Shown here: positions 1-8,849 of the stretch, one piece after another
How positions within the stretch are numbered: the stretch's first letter is position 1
Layout of the letters: each line of letters starts with the position of its first letter
Assembly (NCBI GenBank): GCA_910589555.1
Contig: CAJUTE010000014.1
Location: forward strand, 1-53,438
DNA from: an uncultured Muribaculum sp.
Lineage (GTDB): Bacteria; Bacteroidota; Bacteroidia; Bacteroidales; Muribaculaceae
Reading direction: 5' to 3'
DNA: 53,438 nt
Program-made: the position numbers and the translations under genes
Notes under the pieces: model-generated
The model's database searches: none
The model's input: the letters and a program-made list of their open reading frames with translations, nothing else
What the model was told of the DNA's origin: nothing

Positions 1-103
1 TTTGATGAGCCTTGTAGTTGGTCCATTTCTCAGCGATAGGACCTTCCGGGATTTTTGAATCAGCCGGATTCATCACTTTTACGTTTTCTTTTGTAGTTTC
101 CAT
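1..103 (-). CDS. sdhA: succinate dehydrogenase/fumarate reductase flavoprotein subunit, N-terminal fragment
   Basis: Only the first 34 codons are inside the window; the gene runs off the left edge. The visible residues (METTKENVKVMNPADS..., then KIPEGPIAEKWTNYKAHQ) match the N-terminus of Bacteroidota SdhA/FrdA, where a conserved PEGP-x-AEKWTNYKAHQ stretch precedes the FAD domain. The flavoprotein carries covalent FAD and interconverts fumarate and succinate on the cytoplasmic face of the membrane; in gut Bacteroidales it works mainly as fumarate reductase. The ATG lies 8 nt after the sdhC stop on the same strand, so the two are co-transcribed in the usual C-A-B order. Family assignment is firm from context, but the catalytic part is not visible. 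Confidence 0.88.
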   Translation of the reverse strand, partial: METTKENVKVMNPADSKIPEGPIAEKWTNYKAHQ

Positions 104-111
104 ATCGCTAA

Positions 112-1074
112 TTAATTTTCAGGTTCTACCATGGGTGCTGCGGCTGCTGCTGCGTTGTTTCCCTCAAGATAGTTGAGGAACTTCATAGCCGGTTCAATGT
201 TGTCAAGTTCAGATTGAACCATTTCAGGAGTGAATCCCATCTGCATCATTTGAGAGGGGTTCTCAAGGATTGCTTTGAGCTGCTGTTCCTGGTTGCGCAG
301 AGCCGATGAGAAATTGTCATATTTGTAACGGTCTACAGGTATGCCTACCATGTCGCCCATCACATTCTTATACTGTTCGCGAAGATTGGCGTCAGTCTTA
401 TAGAAATCATTGTGGGCATTTACGGTGAATACAACAGCCTGAGCGATGAATAGAGCCACTACGATTGAAGTCCACCAGCAAGCGATGCTCTTCATGCGGG
501 GCAACCATGTGTTGTTGTTCCAGCCGATTGATTGGAACATTGACCAGAAGCCATGATTCATGTGGAACCACAATGCGATGAAGCCGATGATGTAAACAAT
601 AGGAGTCCACACCTGAGAAAATGCTTCCTGGATGAACAGGGTACCCATTGACGGAGGAATGGCTCCCTCAACGCCTCTGATTTCCTGAAGTTGCATCTTT
701 GCCCAGAACTGGATCATGTGTACCACAAGAAAGGCAAGGACCACGATACCCAGAACGAGCATATTCTGTGATGACCATTCTACGCCGGCGGGTTTCTTGG
801 AAACGTCATAACGGTCGTTTCCGCGTGCCTTACGGTTCTGCACGGTGAGCCACAGTGCATAACAGATGTGTAGGATGAACAGTACCGCTAATCCGAGCGA
901 AGCTACCAGAGCATACCAGTTGGCGCCCAGGAATTCGCATATCACGTTGTAAGCCGACGGATACACGATAGCTATTGCGTTCATCAAGCAGTGAAAAGTT
1001 ACAAATAGGACGAGGCAGATGCCGGTAAGCGCCATCACCAATTTACGCCCTATAGATGAGCTTGTTAACCACAT
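112..1074 (-). CDS. sdhC: succinate dehydrogenase/fumarate reductase cytochrome b subunit
   Basis: Membrane anchor and di-haem cytochrome b of the succinate:quinone oxidoreductase (fumarate reductase) complex. The protein has about five hydrophobic helices (roughly residues 12-38, 53-78, 102-125, 150-178, 200-222). Histidines inside the helices suit haem ligation (for example H28, H68, H118 and the H-x-N-H pair near residue 171). The N-terminus WLTSSSIGRKLVMALTG is typical of the Bacteroidota/epsilon-type SdhC. A soluble tail of about 100 residues ends in an alanine-rich stretch (NNAAAAAAPMVEPEN), longer than many homologues. It is the first gene of the operon; sdhA starts 8 nt downstream. 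Transcription probably starts from the promoter at 1137-1168. Confidence 0.93.
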   Translation of the reverse strand: MWLTSSSIGRKLVMALTGICLVLFVTFHCLMNAIAIVYPSAYNVICEFLGANWYALVASLGLAVLFILHICYALWLTVQNRKARGNDRYDVSKKPAGVEWSSQNMLVLGIVVLAFLVVHMIQFWAKMQLQEIRGVEGAIPPSMGTLFIQEAFSQVWTPIVYIIGFIALWFHMNHGFWSMFQSIGWNNNTWLPRMKSIACWWTSIVVALFIAQAVVFTVNAHNDFYKTDANLREQYKNVMGDMVGIPVDRYKYDNFSSALRNQEQQLKAILENPSQMMQMGFTPEMVQSELDNIEPAMKFLNYLEGNNAAAAAAPMVEPEN

Positions 1075-1136
1075 AGTTGTGTTGAAATTTGAAATTAATA
1101 TTAATAAAGTTTGTTGTCTTTTCGGCTATTGCTCTG

Positions 1137-1168
1137 CAAATTTACGATAAATAATGCATGGTTACAAG
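1137..1168 (-). promoter_or_regulatory. sigma-ABfr-type promoter of the sdhCA operon
   Basis: On the minus strand a CTTG element (1165-1168) is followed after exactly 20 nt by TAAATTTG (1137-1144), matching the Bacteroidota consensus TTTG-N19/20-TAnnTTTG. Predicted transcription start is near 1130, giving a leader of about 55 nt before sdhC. Confidence 0.75.
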
Positions 1169-1536
1169 TATTAAGGAAAAATTTCTGTAATATTTCGACA
1201 AATTATCTCCATCCATGCGACATGATGTATCAGGGCAGGGTGGCTAAGGAAATATCTGATAAATTTGGTCGTTGACCCATGGAAAATGGGATTTTTCATC
1301 TCGAAAACCGACAAAAATTATGTTATAAAACATTTTTGCGAAAAATAAATGCAATTTTATTATTTAAATGTTATCAAAAATGATTATAATTGCGCTGTGA
1401 AAAGTAAATACTGATTATTTAGTTTGGTGTCAGAAGCAATTCTGATGCCGCTCATAGAATCCATCATTCAATTAGTAGATAGATTTCTCATGAATGGAAA
1501 GGCGGGAGTGCTTGTGAAAGTATTGTCGCCTGTTTC
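1169..1536. other. intergenic region without a recognisable gene
   Basis: AT-rich spacer between two divergent promoters. No ORF with coding character was seen. It holds only small hairpins: CCCAT/ATGGG at 1276-1290 followed by ATTTTT, and TCAGAA/TTCTGA with a 4-nt loop at 1430-1445. A TAAATTTG box at 1260-1267 (+) has no -33 partner. Neither hairpin is strong enough to call a terminator or small RNA. Confidence 0.4.
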
Positions 1537-1567
1537 TTGTCAATAACCAAATTAATGACTAATTTTA
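1537..1567 (+). promoter_or_regulatory. probable promoter for the DUF5715 lipoprotein gene
   Basis: TTG at 1537-1539, a 20-nt spacer, then TAATTTTA at 1560-1567, one mismatch from TAnnTTTG. It ends about 40 nt before the ATG at 1607, a sensible leader length for this phylum. Confidence 0.55.
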
Positions 1568-1606
1568 CACTCTCTTTATTTATAATAGAAAGATTTTTAT
1601 CATAGA

Positions 1607-2317
1607 ATGAAGCGTTATATCCCTGCGGTCGGTCTTGCCGCCGCCATGCTTATGTTGCCTTTGTTGCCCGGCTGTTCCTCTTCCGGAGATAATTCTGACA
1701 ATGATTCCGACTCGGTGAAAGTTGCCGGTGATTCGGTTTCCGCTCCGGCTTATGTGCGTCTTAAGATAAATCACATAGGCGGAAGCCTTGGTGCGGTGTT
1801 CAATGACATAAACAGCGTGCAGTTGCCGGCTGCCGAGGCATTAGGCATTAAGCCCGTCAACGGTCCGAAAGACGCGTGGAATGTGAATCGTCCGCTTGTC
1901 AAGGTTGAGAGCTGCGATGAATATTATGTGGAGGAGCTCACTCATTCCGTGCCTTATCTTGTGCCGGAGGCGGCTTCGTTGCTCACTGAGATAGGCCGTC
2001 GGTTCAATGATTCTCTTCAGGCAAGAGGAGGGGGAGCATATAAATTGAAAGTGACAAGTGTGTTGCGCACTGAGGGCGCGGTGAGCAAGCTGCGCCGACG
2101 CAACATCAACGCTACCGCCAATTCGGCGCATCGCTACGGCACCACTTTCGACATAAGTTATATCCGTTTTTTCAGTGATACGGTCACTGTGGAGCGTACA
2201 CAGGAGGACTTGAAGAATCTTCTTGGCGAAATATTGAAATCGGTGCGTGATGAAAACAAGTGTTACGTCAAGTTTGAACGTAAACAGGGTTGTTTCCATA
2301 TTACTGCCCGTAAATGA
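1607..2317 (+). CDS. DUF5715-family lipoprotein with a D,D-carboxypeptidase-like (M15) zinc motif
   Basis: A 236-residue exported lipoprotein: the signal peptide ends in a lipobox LLPGC with the lipidated cysteine at residue 23, followed by an Asp/Ser-rich tether. The C-terminal half resembles the peptidase M15/DUF5715 fold. S-A-H-R-Y-G-T-T-F-D (H175, D182) matches the S-x-H-x2-G-x3-D zinc motif of VanX/VanY-type enzymes, and a late H231 (C-F-H-I-T) could be the third ligand; R154 fits the conserved substrate-binding arginine. The likely job is cleavage or binding of peptidoglycan peptides at the cell envelope; activity is inferred, not shown. The AsmA gene follows after 8 nt, so both are probably transcribed together. 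Confidence 0.75.
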   Translation: MKRYIPAVGLAAAMLMLPLLPGCSSSGDNSDNDSDSVKVAGDSVSAPAYVRLKINHIGGSLGAVFNDINSVQLPAAEALGIKPVNGPKDAWNVNRPLVKVESCDEYYVEELTHSVPYLVPEAASLLTEIGRRFNDSLQARGGGAYKLKVTSVLRTEGAVSKLRRRNINATANSAHRYGTTFDISYIRFFSDTVTVERTQEDLKNLLGEILKSVRDENKCYVKFERKQGCFHITARK

Positions 2318-2325
2318 TTTAATGG

Positions 2326-5300
2326 ATGGAAAAGGACACTCAGCATAAGGATAAATCCACCCGCACCCCTGCCGTTAAGAAAAAACGCAGCCCGTTGAAG
2401 CGTATTGCGTTGATAGCGGTGTGGATTGTCGGCGTGATGGTGGCGCTTGTGGTTCTGCTGTTCTGCGGAATTGCGTGGATCCTCACTCCGCAGCGGCTCA
2501 CTCCCATAGTGGAGAAAGCGGTCAATGACAATATTGGCGATGCCCGGTTTTCGCTTGGGAAAGCTGAACTGTCGGTATGGTCCACATTTCCCCGGCTGAA
2601 TCTCGATCTCGATTCGCTTTCAGTGGTCAGCGGCGCGTTTGACGGACTGTCGCAACAGGAATTGGCTAATATTCCGGCAGGGAGCGACACATTAGTTAAA
2701 ATAGACAATTTCTCTGCGGGGGTCAATATTCCGGCACTGCTCGTGGGGAAGATTATGCTCTATGACATAAATCTCGGAGGGGCTGCGGTAAATGTTGTCT
2801 CCTACAACGATGATATATGCAATTACGATATATTTGCCAAGAGCGAAACGCAGGAGGTTGACTCGGCTCAGGTGTCACTCCCCGATATCTCATTGAATAA
2901 ATTCCGTATAGCCGGAGGTTTTCCCATCCGCTACGTGTCGGTCGCTGATTCGGTGGATGTGAAAATATCTCTTATGGAATCTGACCTTATCACTGAAGGT
3001 GAGCCCGGCTACAGGCTGGCTCTCGACAGTTCGCTTGACGCGTTGCTGCCGCCCGACATTTCGGTTGACTCCATAAATGTGGGACTCGGCGGATCGGTAG
3101 AGTGGAGCAGTGATGACCCGTTGGCTCTGGCGTTGACCGATTTCAGGGTGAATATAGGTCCCGTAATGTCGGTAATAGCCGCTGCGATGGATTTCAATGA
3201 TCCGCCTTGCATAAAGCAACTCACTGTCGATATCGAGCAATTTTCTCCGGTGGAAGCGTTAGGCATGGTGCCTGAGAAAATGAAGGAGTCGCTTCCCGTA
3301 ATTGAATCCGACATGAAAGTAGCCGCCAGGGCTAAACTGCTGCAGCCTTACAGCCTTGCCGACACGTTGCTTCCGGTGATGGATGTGGCGGTGACTATTC
3401 CTGAGTGCTCGCTGACGATTGATAAATATCGTATTACCGCGCTTGAACTGGATGCCGATGCCATGATTGACGGCAGCGACATTAATAAATCGCAATTCAC
3501 TGTCAAGAAATTAAGAGCTGAGATTGACGGGGTGAGAGTGGATTTCGATGGATCGGTCACTTCTGTTGCCGACAATCCGTTTGTGGCGGGACGTGTCAAG
3601 GCTATTGCTCGCCTTGCCGGGCTTCCCGAAAGCGTGAAGAGCAGCATCTCAGGCACTCTGAAGGGCACCGTGAGCATGGATGCCTCAACCCGATTCCATC
3701 AGAGTGATTTGTCGCTGAAAGGATTCCATAAAATATTCCTTGACGGAAGTCTGCGGCTGGAGGATATGGATGTCTCGGTGCCTGATTGGGATGTCGAGCT
3801 TTTCACTCGCAGCACTGTTGTGGATTTAGGCACCAATAATAAGTTCGTGTCCGACGCGAGCCGTGTCGATTCGCTTCTTACGGCATCGCTCAAGATCGAC
3901 ACCATTTCATTCAGCGCCGCGGGACTGTCGGTGGCTGCAAAAGAATTGCGTGCCGGAGTGGGATGTTCCAACAAGGCTCTTCCTAAAGACACTATGACCG
4001 TGATCCCGCTCGGCGCCACCATATATGCCAAGGAGCTTGCTTATAATGATGACGACACCACCATAATGCGTCTGCGCGACATTTACGCTTTCGCTACATT
4101 GAAGCGTTTCAATCAGGATGCCCACGCGCCTCTCTTCCGCTTTCAAGCCGGAATGAAACGTGCGTTCTATGCCGATAAATTGAACAGGCTCCTGCTTAAC
4201 AACGGCAGTTTTGATGTGACGGCTCATCTCCGGCCTGTGGGCAGGCTGGAGGCAAGGCTTAAGCAGCGTTACGACTCGATAGCTCAGGCTCATCCGGGAT
4301 TGTCGCAGGATTCATTGGTGGCAATCTACAAGAAGAGTTTCCGTGGAGCGTCAAGGACATCTTCGTCGGAAATGATGGATTTCGGGCTTGACAACGCCAC
4401 TAAGCGTATGCTCATGAAATGGAATCTCTCCGGCAGCGTAAAGGCTGAGCATGGCGCCATGTTCACCCCCTATTTCCCGTTGAGAAACCGTCTTTCCAAC
4501 TTCAATGTCACGTTTTCCACTGATAGTGTCGTGTTCAAGGATGTGCTATATAAGGTGGGAGGTTCCGATTTCTTGATCAACGGCTCGATAAAGAATCTGC
4601 GCAGGGCATTGACCATGAGATTCCCCATCAGGGCTGAACTTCATCTTTCATCTGATTCGCTCAATGTCAACGAGCTTGTGCAGGCATCCTATAAAGGCGC
4701 GGCGTTTGCCGAGCGGGTCAACGACGGGTCGGTCACCATGGCTAAGGTTGAAGACACTGATCAGCTTGACTCGCTTGCCAATGTGGCGGTTGCCCATAAT
4801 GAGACTGCGGCGCTTCTTGTGCCTGTAAATCTTAATGCTGAAATTTCGGTCGACGCCCGCAATATAATTTACTCCGATATGCTCATGCATGGTTTCAACG
4901 GGGAGTTGCTCGTGGGCAACGGCTCGATCAATCTCCGCAATCTGTCGGCTGAGTCCAAGATAGGAGGCGCGCGAATGACGGCGCTCTATTCGGCGCCCGA
5001 TAAGAAGAATATAAGGTTCGGATTCGGGCTTCTGCTTGATAATATCGACGTGAAGCAATTTATAGGCATGATGCCGGCGGTTGATTCGATGATGCCTCTG
5101 TTGAGCTCGTTCCAAGGCAAAATCAATGCCGATATAGCAGCCACCACTGATGTTGATTCGACCATGAACATCGTCATTCCGTCGCTTGACGCTGCATTGA
5201 AATTGACAGGCGACAGCCTTGTATTGCTTGATGCCGAGACTTTCCGCACTGTCTCCAAGTGGCTCATGTTTAAAAATAAAAAGCAGAATGTGGTGCCCCA

Positions 5301-5772
5301 CATGGAGGTGGAGATGCTTATCGATGATTCACGGGTGGAGCTGTTCCCCTTTGTGTTTGACTTCGACCGCTATCGTCTGGCTGTGATGGGCTCCAATGAT
5401 CTGGCTCTTAATTTCAAGTATCACATATCGGTGCTGAAATCGCCAGTGCCGTTCAAGTTTGGAATAAATCTGTCGGGCAATGCCGATAAGATGAAGGTGA
5501 GGCTCGGGGGTGCCAAATATAAACCCGGCAAGTCGGGCGAGACAATCGCAATAGTCGACACTGCAAGGGTGAATCTGCTTAAAGAGATTGATAATGTATT
5601 CCGCAGCGGCACACGTCGCGCTCGTCTTGGAGCGTTGAAGGTTAAGGCTAAGCCGGCGGTGGTCGATTTCGATTCGGCTTCCGACACCATTTCGCGTGCC
5701 GACTCGCTTCTGTTCATAAAAGAGGGGCTTATTGAAGTTCCCGATTCTCTGAAACAAAATATATCGCAATGA
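2326..5772 (+). CDS. large AsmA-family envelope protein
   Basis: A 1148-residue protein with a basic cytoplasmic N-terminus, one transmembrane helix (about residues 26-53) and a very long periplasmic part rich in alternating beta-strand sequence. This is the architecture of AsmA/TamB/YhdP proteins, which form a hydrophobic groove bridging the membranes and are implicated in phospholipid transport and outer-membrane homeostasis. Bacteroidota carry several such proteins of about 800-1200 residues. The ATGA junction (4-nt overlap) couples it to the HAD gene downstream. Its stop and the next start share bases, suggesting translational coupling. The family is clear from topology and composition; the exact cargo is unknown. 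Antisense ORFs in this gene are shadows caused by its codon bias. Confidence 0.82.
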   Translation: MEKDTQHKDKSTRTPAVKKKRSPLKRIALIAVWIVGVMVALVVLLFCGIAWILTPQRLTPIVEKAVNDNIGDARFSLGKAELSVWSTFPRLNLDLDSLSVVSGAFDGLSQQELANIPAGSDTLVKIDNFSAGVNIPALLVGKIMLYDINLGGAAVNVVSYNDDICNYDIFAKSETQEVDSAQVSLPDISLNKFRIAGGFPIRYVSVADSVDVKISLMESDLITEGEPGYRLALDSSLDALLPPDISVDSINVGLGGSVEWSSDDPLALALTDFRVNIGPVMSVIAAAMDFNDPPCIKQLTVDIEQFSPVEALGMVPEKMKESLPVIESDMKVAARAKLLQPYSLADTLLPVMDVAVTIPECSLTIDKYRITALELDADAMIDGSDINKSQFTVKKLRAEIDGVRVDFDGSVTSVADNPFVAGRVKAIARLAGLPESVKSSISGTLKGTVSMDASTRFHQSDLSLKGFHKIFLDGSLRLEDMDVSVPDWDVELFTRSTVVDLGTNNKFVSDASRVDSLLTASLKIDTISFSAAGLSVAAKELRAGVGCSNKALPKDTMTVIPLGATIYAKELAYNDDDTTIMRLRDIYAFATLKRFNQDAHAPLFRFQAGMKRAFYADKLNRLLLNNGSFDVTAHLRPVGRLEARLKQRYDSIAQAHPGLSQDSLVAIYKKSFRGASRTSSSEMMDFGLDNATKRMLMKWNLSGSVKAEHGAMFTPYFPLRNRLSNFNVTFSTDSVVFKDVLYKVGGSDFLINGSIKNLRRALTMRFPIRAELHLSSDSLNVNELVQASYKGAAFAERVNDGSVTMAKVEDTDQLDSLANVAVAHNETAALLVPVNLNAEISVDARNIIYSDMLMHGFNGELLVGNGSINLRNLSAESKIGGARMTALYSAPDKKNIRFGFGLLLDNIDVKQFIGMMPAVDSMMPLLSSFQGKINADIAATTDVDSTMNIVIPSLDAALKLTGDSLVLLDAETFRTVSKWLMFKNKKQNVVPHMEVEMLIDDSRVELFPFVFDFDRYRLAVMGSNDLALNFKYHISVLKSPVPFKFGINLSGNADKMKVRLGGAKYKPGKSGETIAIVDTARVNLLKEIDNVFRSGTRRARLGALKVKAKPAVVDFDSASDTISRADSLLFIKEGLIEVPDSLKQNISQ

Positions 5773-6515
5773 CAAAGGAAAAGAATGCAGTTTTGAACTA
5801 TATGTCCAAGCACGGGCTTAAACGCTTCGCTCCGAAGGCGGCGCTTGTCGACATGGATGGCACTCTCTATGATTCCATGCCCAACCATGCCAAAGCATGG
5901 CATGACCTTATGACCGGAATAGGGATAGAGTGCTCTGTCGATGAGTTTTTTCTATATGAGGGACGCACCGGAGTTTCTACGATAAACATGCTGTTTAACC
6001 GTGCTTACGGGCATGATGCCACTCCTGAACAAGCGGCTGACCTGTATCATCATAAAACCGAGCTTTTCGCTCAGCTCCCTTCAGTCCATGTGATGCCCGG
6101 TGCCCCGGAGATGATAAAGGGATTGCGCGATGCGGGGTTGGAAACGGTGCTCGTAACCGGATCGGGGCAGAATACTCTGCTCAACAGACTTGACACTGAT
6201 TTTCCTGATGCGTTCCCTGTTGACAGGCGTGTGACATCGAGAGACGTGAAGCATGGGAAACCCCATCCTGAGCCTTTTCTGCTCGCAATGGAAAAGGTCA
6301 AGGTAGCTCCCGTGGAGTCAATCGCTATTGACAATGCCCCGATAGGAGTTAAGGCAGGAGCGGCGTCGGGAGCATTCACGATAGGGGTTGTCACCGGTCC
6401 TATTCCCGAAAATGTATTGAAGGATGTGGGCGCCGACCTAATTTACTCATCAATGGAAGAGATGAGCGAAAATCTTCCGGCATTAATTGAATCATTCAAG
6501 TGTAATAACCAATGA
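5769..6515 (+). CDS. HAD-superfamily (IA) phosphatase, phosphoglucomutase-like
   Basis: A 248-residue cytoplasmic HAD hydrolase. Motif I is L-V-D-M-D-G-T (nucleophile D28, acid/base D30). A helical cap follows (about residues 35-100), then motif II V-T-G-S-G (about residue 130), motif III lysine in H-G-K-P-H-P-E-P and motif IV I-D-N-A-P-I-G. Cap type and spacing match beta-phosphoglucomutase/phosphoglycolate phosphatase relatives, which dephosphorylate or isomerise small sugar phosphates. Motif IV reads DNAP rather than the common EDSP. The N-terminus has about 22 extra residues before the Rossmann strand. It overlaps the genes on both sides by 4 nt (ATGA), so it sits in a tightly coupled AsmA-HAD-aroB unit. 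Substrate cannot be read from sequence. Confidence 0.82.
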   Translation: MTKEKNAVLNYMSKHGLKRFAPKAALVDMDGTLYDSMPNHAKAWHDLMTGIGIECSVDEFFLYEGRTGVSTINMLFNRAYGHDATPEQAADLYHHKTELFAQLPSVHVMPGAPEMIKGLRDAGLETVLVTGSGQNTLLNRLDTDFPDAFPVDRRVTSRDVKHGKPHPEPFLLAMEKVKVAPVESIAIDNAPIGVKAGAASGAFTIGVVTGPIPENVLKDVGADLIYSSMEEMSENLPALIESFKCNNQ

Positions 6516-7573
6516 AACATCAGGATATAATATTCACCAACAGTGTGGGTGAGGAGCTCGAACGGATTTTAGCGGAATTCGGCGATAAAGTATATGTCAT
6601 CTGCGATGATAATACGAAGACCTGCGTGCTTCCGCTGATTGCTTCCGCGTCGCCGCGTGTGGCATCAGCCCGAGTCATATCAACCCCTCCGGGCGATGAG
6701 AATAAAAACATTCGATCCCTTTCGATGATATGGGAAGGTTTGCAGAACGGAGGCGCCGATCGTCATTCTGTGATTATCAATATAGGAGGAGGCGTTATAA
6801 CCGACATGGGCGGATTTGCTGCCGCCACCTTCAAAAGAGGGGTGCGGTTCATCAATCTTCCCACCACGTTGCTGTCGGCGGTTGACGCTGCCGTAGGTGG
6901 AAAGACCGGAATTAATTTCAATGGCTTTAAGAATGAGGTAGGGGTGTTTAAGGAAGCCGATGCTGTGGTGATATCCACCCGGTTTTTTGATACCCTGCCG
7001 CTTGATGAAGTGAAATCGGGATATGCCGAAATGATAAAGCATGGACTTCTTGAAGGGAACTCGGCTTTGGACAGGCTGCTCGATTATAAGTTGAATGAGC
7101 TTGATGTGACGCGCCTGTTGTCGCTTCTCGAGGAATCGGTCAATGTGAAACGCCGTGTGGTCGAACAGGATCCTTTTGAAAAAGGTATAAGAAAAGCATT
7201 GAATCTTGGACACACTGTGGGACACGCATTGGAGAGCCTCGCGTTGGAGCGGAAAAATCCCATACCTCACGGATATGCCGTAGCTTGGGGTTGTGTGGTG
7301 GAGCTTGTGCTCAGCCACATGATATTGGAGTTCCCGTCGGCGATACTTCACCGCGTGGCAGCATTTGTGAGAGACAATTATGGCGCTCCTGCCATAGAAT
7401 GCCGTGATTACCCGAAGCTCCTTGAATATATGCGTCACGATAAAAAGAATTCAGGCGGCAGAATTAATTTCACTCTTCTGTCAGCGCCCGGGAAGATAGA
7501 GATAGACCGCTATCCCGCCGATGAGGAGATTCTTACGGCGATGGACATATTCCGCGATCTTATGGGAATATGA
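6512..7573 (+). CDS. aroB: 3-dehydroquinate synthase
   Basis: Second step of the shikimate pathway: converts DAHP to 3-dehydroquinate using NAD+ and a divalent metal. The 353-residue length is normal. Visible landmarks are the NAD-binding glycine run G-G-G-V-I-T-D-M-G-G-F near residue 90, the substrate segment T-T-L-L-S-A-V-D-A-A-V-G-G-K-T-G-I-N, and metal-ligand motifs around E-M-I-K-H-G, L-G-H-T-V-G-H-A and P-H-G-Y-A-V-A-W-G. The start codon overlaps the HAD stop by 4 nt, so translation is probably coupled. No other aro genes are nearby. Confidence 0.96.
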   Translation: MKHQDIIFTNSVGEELERILAEFGDKVYVICDDNTKTCVLPLIASASPRVASARVISTPPGDENKNIRSLSMIWEGLQNGGADRHSVIINIGGGVITDMGGFAAATFKRGVRFINLPTTLLSAVDAAVGGKTGINFNGFKNEVGVFKEADAVVISTRFFDTLPLDEVKSGYAEMIKHGLLEGNSALDRLLDYKLNELDVTRLLSLLEESVNVKRRVVEQDPFEKGIRKALNLGHTVGHALESLALERKNPIPHGYAVAWGCVVELVLSHMILEFPSAILHRVAAFVRDNYGAPAIECRDYPKLLEYMRHDKKNSGGRINFTLLSAPGKIEIDRYPADEEILTAMDIFRDLMGI

Positions 7574-7648
7574 TTTATCATGACGCTTAGCGTGTTGCCT
7601 TGCATGAGACAATTATGGTTAAAATAGGATAATTTAATATTGAAAATA

Positions 7649-7679
7649 TTTGTTTATCCAATATGTTTCCGTAAATTTA
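7649..7679 (+). promoter_or_regulatory. promoter of algH
   Basis: TTTG at 7649-7652, a 19-nt spacer, TAAATTTA at 7672-7679 (one mismatch from TAnnTTTG). The ATG of the YqgE/AlgH gene follows 27 nt later. Confidence 0.65.
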
Positions 7680-7706
7680 TAACGGAAACACCATAATTAA
7701 TGCCTT

Positions 7707-8315
7707 ATGAACAAGATTGATGACTTTTTATTCAACATCCGGGTGCCCCGGGGTGATGTGAAAGCGGGTTCATTGCTTGTCTCTGAGCCGTTTTTGAGAG
7801 AAAGCTATTTTAATCACAGCGTTATCTGCCTCATTGAGTACGGTGGTAAAGGTGTGACGTCGATGGGTGTGGTGCTTAACAAGCCCACTGACTATTTTTT
7901 GTCAGATCTTATTGATGGCGTCACACGCAATGAACCGGTGAGAGTCTATTGCGGTGGACCGGTTTCGGTCGACAGGCTCTATTGCATACACTCGCTGGGC
8001 GAAGAAATATTCCCCGGCGCGACTAAGATATGCGACGGCTTATATATAGGAGGTGACTTTTCCGCGATGATTGATTACGTGAACTCGGGGTATCCGCTTG
8101 ACGGAAACATCAGGTTCTTCCTGGGTTACAGCGGCTGGGATGCCGGACAACTCGATTCGGAAATAGCCGACAATGTGTGGGCGGTAGCTCAGATAGCATC
8201 CGCTCCGGAACTCCTGTCAGGTCCTTCCCATGGTTATTGGCACGGTTTGGTGCGTAGGATGGGCGCCGACTATCGCGGATGGATGTATCATCCGCAGAAT
8301 CCGCGGTGGAATTAA
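7707..8315 (+). CDS. algH: YqgE/AlgH family protein
   Basis: A 202-residue cytoplasmic protein of the UPF0301/AlgH family. Landmarks are P-R-G-D-V-K-A-G-S-L-L-V-S-E-P near the N-terminus, F-N-H-S-V-I-C-L-I-E-Y, G-V-V-L-N-K-P-T, the glycine-rich Y-C-G-G-P-V, and F-L-G-Y-S-G-W-D-A-G-Q-L. Homologues have been linked to alginate regulation in Pseudomonas, but the molecular role is unknown. It has its own promoter and is convergent with the GNAT gene; the two stop codons (8313-8315 and 8316-8318) touch with no spacer. Confidence 0.93.
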   Translation: MNKIDDFLFNIRVPRGDVKAGSLLVSEPFLRESYFNHSVICLIEYGGKGVTSMGVVLNKPTDYFLSDLIDGVTRNEPVRVYCGGPVSVDRLYCIHSLGEEIFPGATKICDGLYIGGDFSAMIDYVNSGYPLDGNIRFFLGYSGWDAGQLDSEIADNVWAVAQIASAPELLSGPSHGYWHGLVRRMGADYRGWMYHPQNPRWN

Positions 8316-8849
8316 TTAAGTGAACAATCGTTGGAGCGCGAAAACATCGACGTAGTGTGCTCCTCTTCTCACCCAGGAGCGGTATCTGCCGCAAATCTTG
8401 AATTCCGATTTTTGAAAGAGTCTCAAACTTGCCTCGTTGTCTACGGCGATGGTGGCATGGAGCTGATGCATGCCCAGCATATCCCGGCTGTATTCGGAAA
8501 GCAGTGTGAGGGCTCTTGCTCCATAGCCCATGCGCTGAAAACGGCGGTCAATGATGATGCCAACTCCGGCACGGCGGTTGTGTGGATCAAACTCATAAAG
8601 ATCAGCTGCCCCTATGGTCTCCATAGTGTCGATCTTCACTATCATAAGCCGTAATTGTCGCGCTGAGTATATGTCAGGGTTATAGCTGTCGATATACTCC
8701 TCGATGATTTTTCGGGTAAATGGAGCGTTGGCGCTCCCTTCGGTCCATAGCTCAGTGTCATTTTCCCAGCTGTAGATGATGTCAAGATCGTATGGTTCGG
8801 GACAGCGGAGCATGATTGCTCCGTCATGAAGGTAGTGTGGCGTGTTCAT
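8316..8849 (-). CDS. GNAT-family N-acetyltransferase
   Basis: A 177-residue acetyltransferase of the RimJ/RimL-SpeG-like GNAT type. The acetyl-CoA pyrophosphate loop is R-R-F-Q-R-M-G-Y-G-A (about residues 102-111), preceded by the beta-4 strand G-V-G-I-I-I-D. The C-terminal V-D-N-E-A-S-L-R-L-F-Q-K-S-E-F-K-I-C-G segment is typical of GNATs that modify protein N-termini, polyamines or small amines. The start overlaps the recR stop by 4 nt, so it is the second gene of a recR-GNAT operon. Substrate is not predictable. Confidence 0.85.
   Translation of the reverse strand: MNTPHYLHDGAIMLRCPEPYDLDIIYSWENDTELWTEGSANAPFTRKIIEEYIDSYNPDIYSARQLRLMIVKIDTMETIGAADLYEFDPHNRRAGVGIIIDRRFQRMGYGARALTLLSEYSRDMLGMHQLHATIAVDNEASLRLFQKSEFKICGRYRSWVRRGAHYVDVFALQRLFT

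Noticed and set aside
1276..1295. Terminator or small RNA in the sdh upstream gap
   Set aside because: Only a 5-bp stem with a short T-run; too weak and no convergent transcript to end.
4648..5301. 217-codon open frame opposite the AsmA gene
   Set aside because: Basic, low-complexity shadow protein without domain character.
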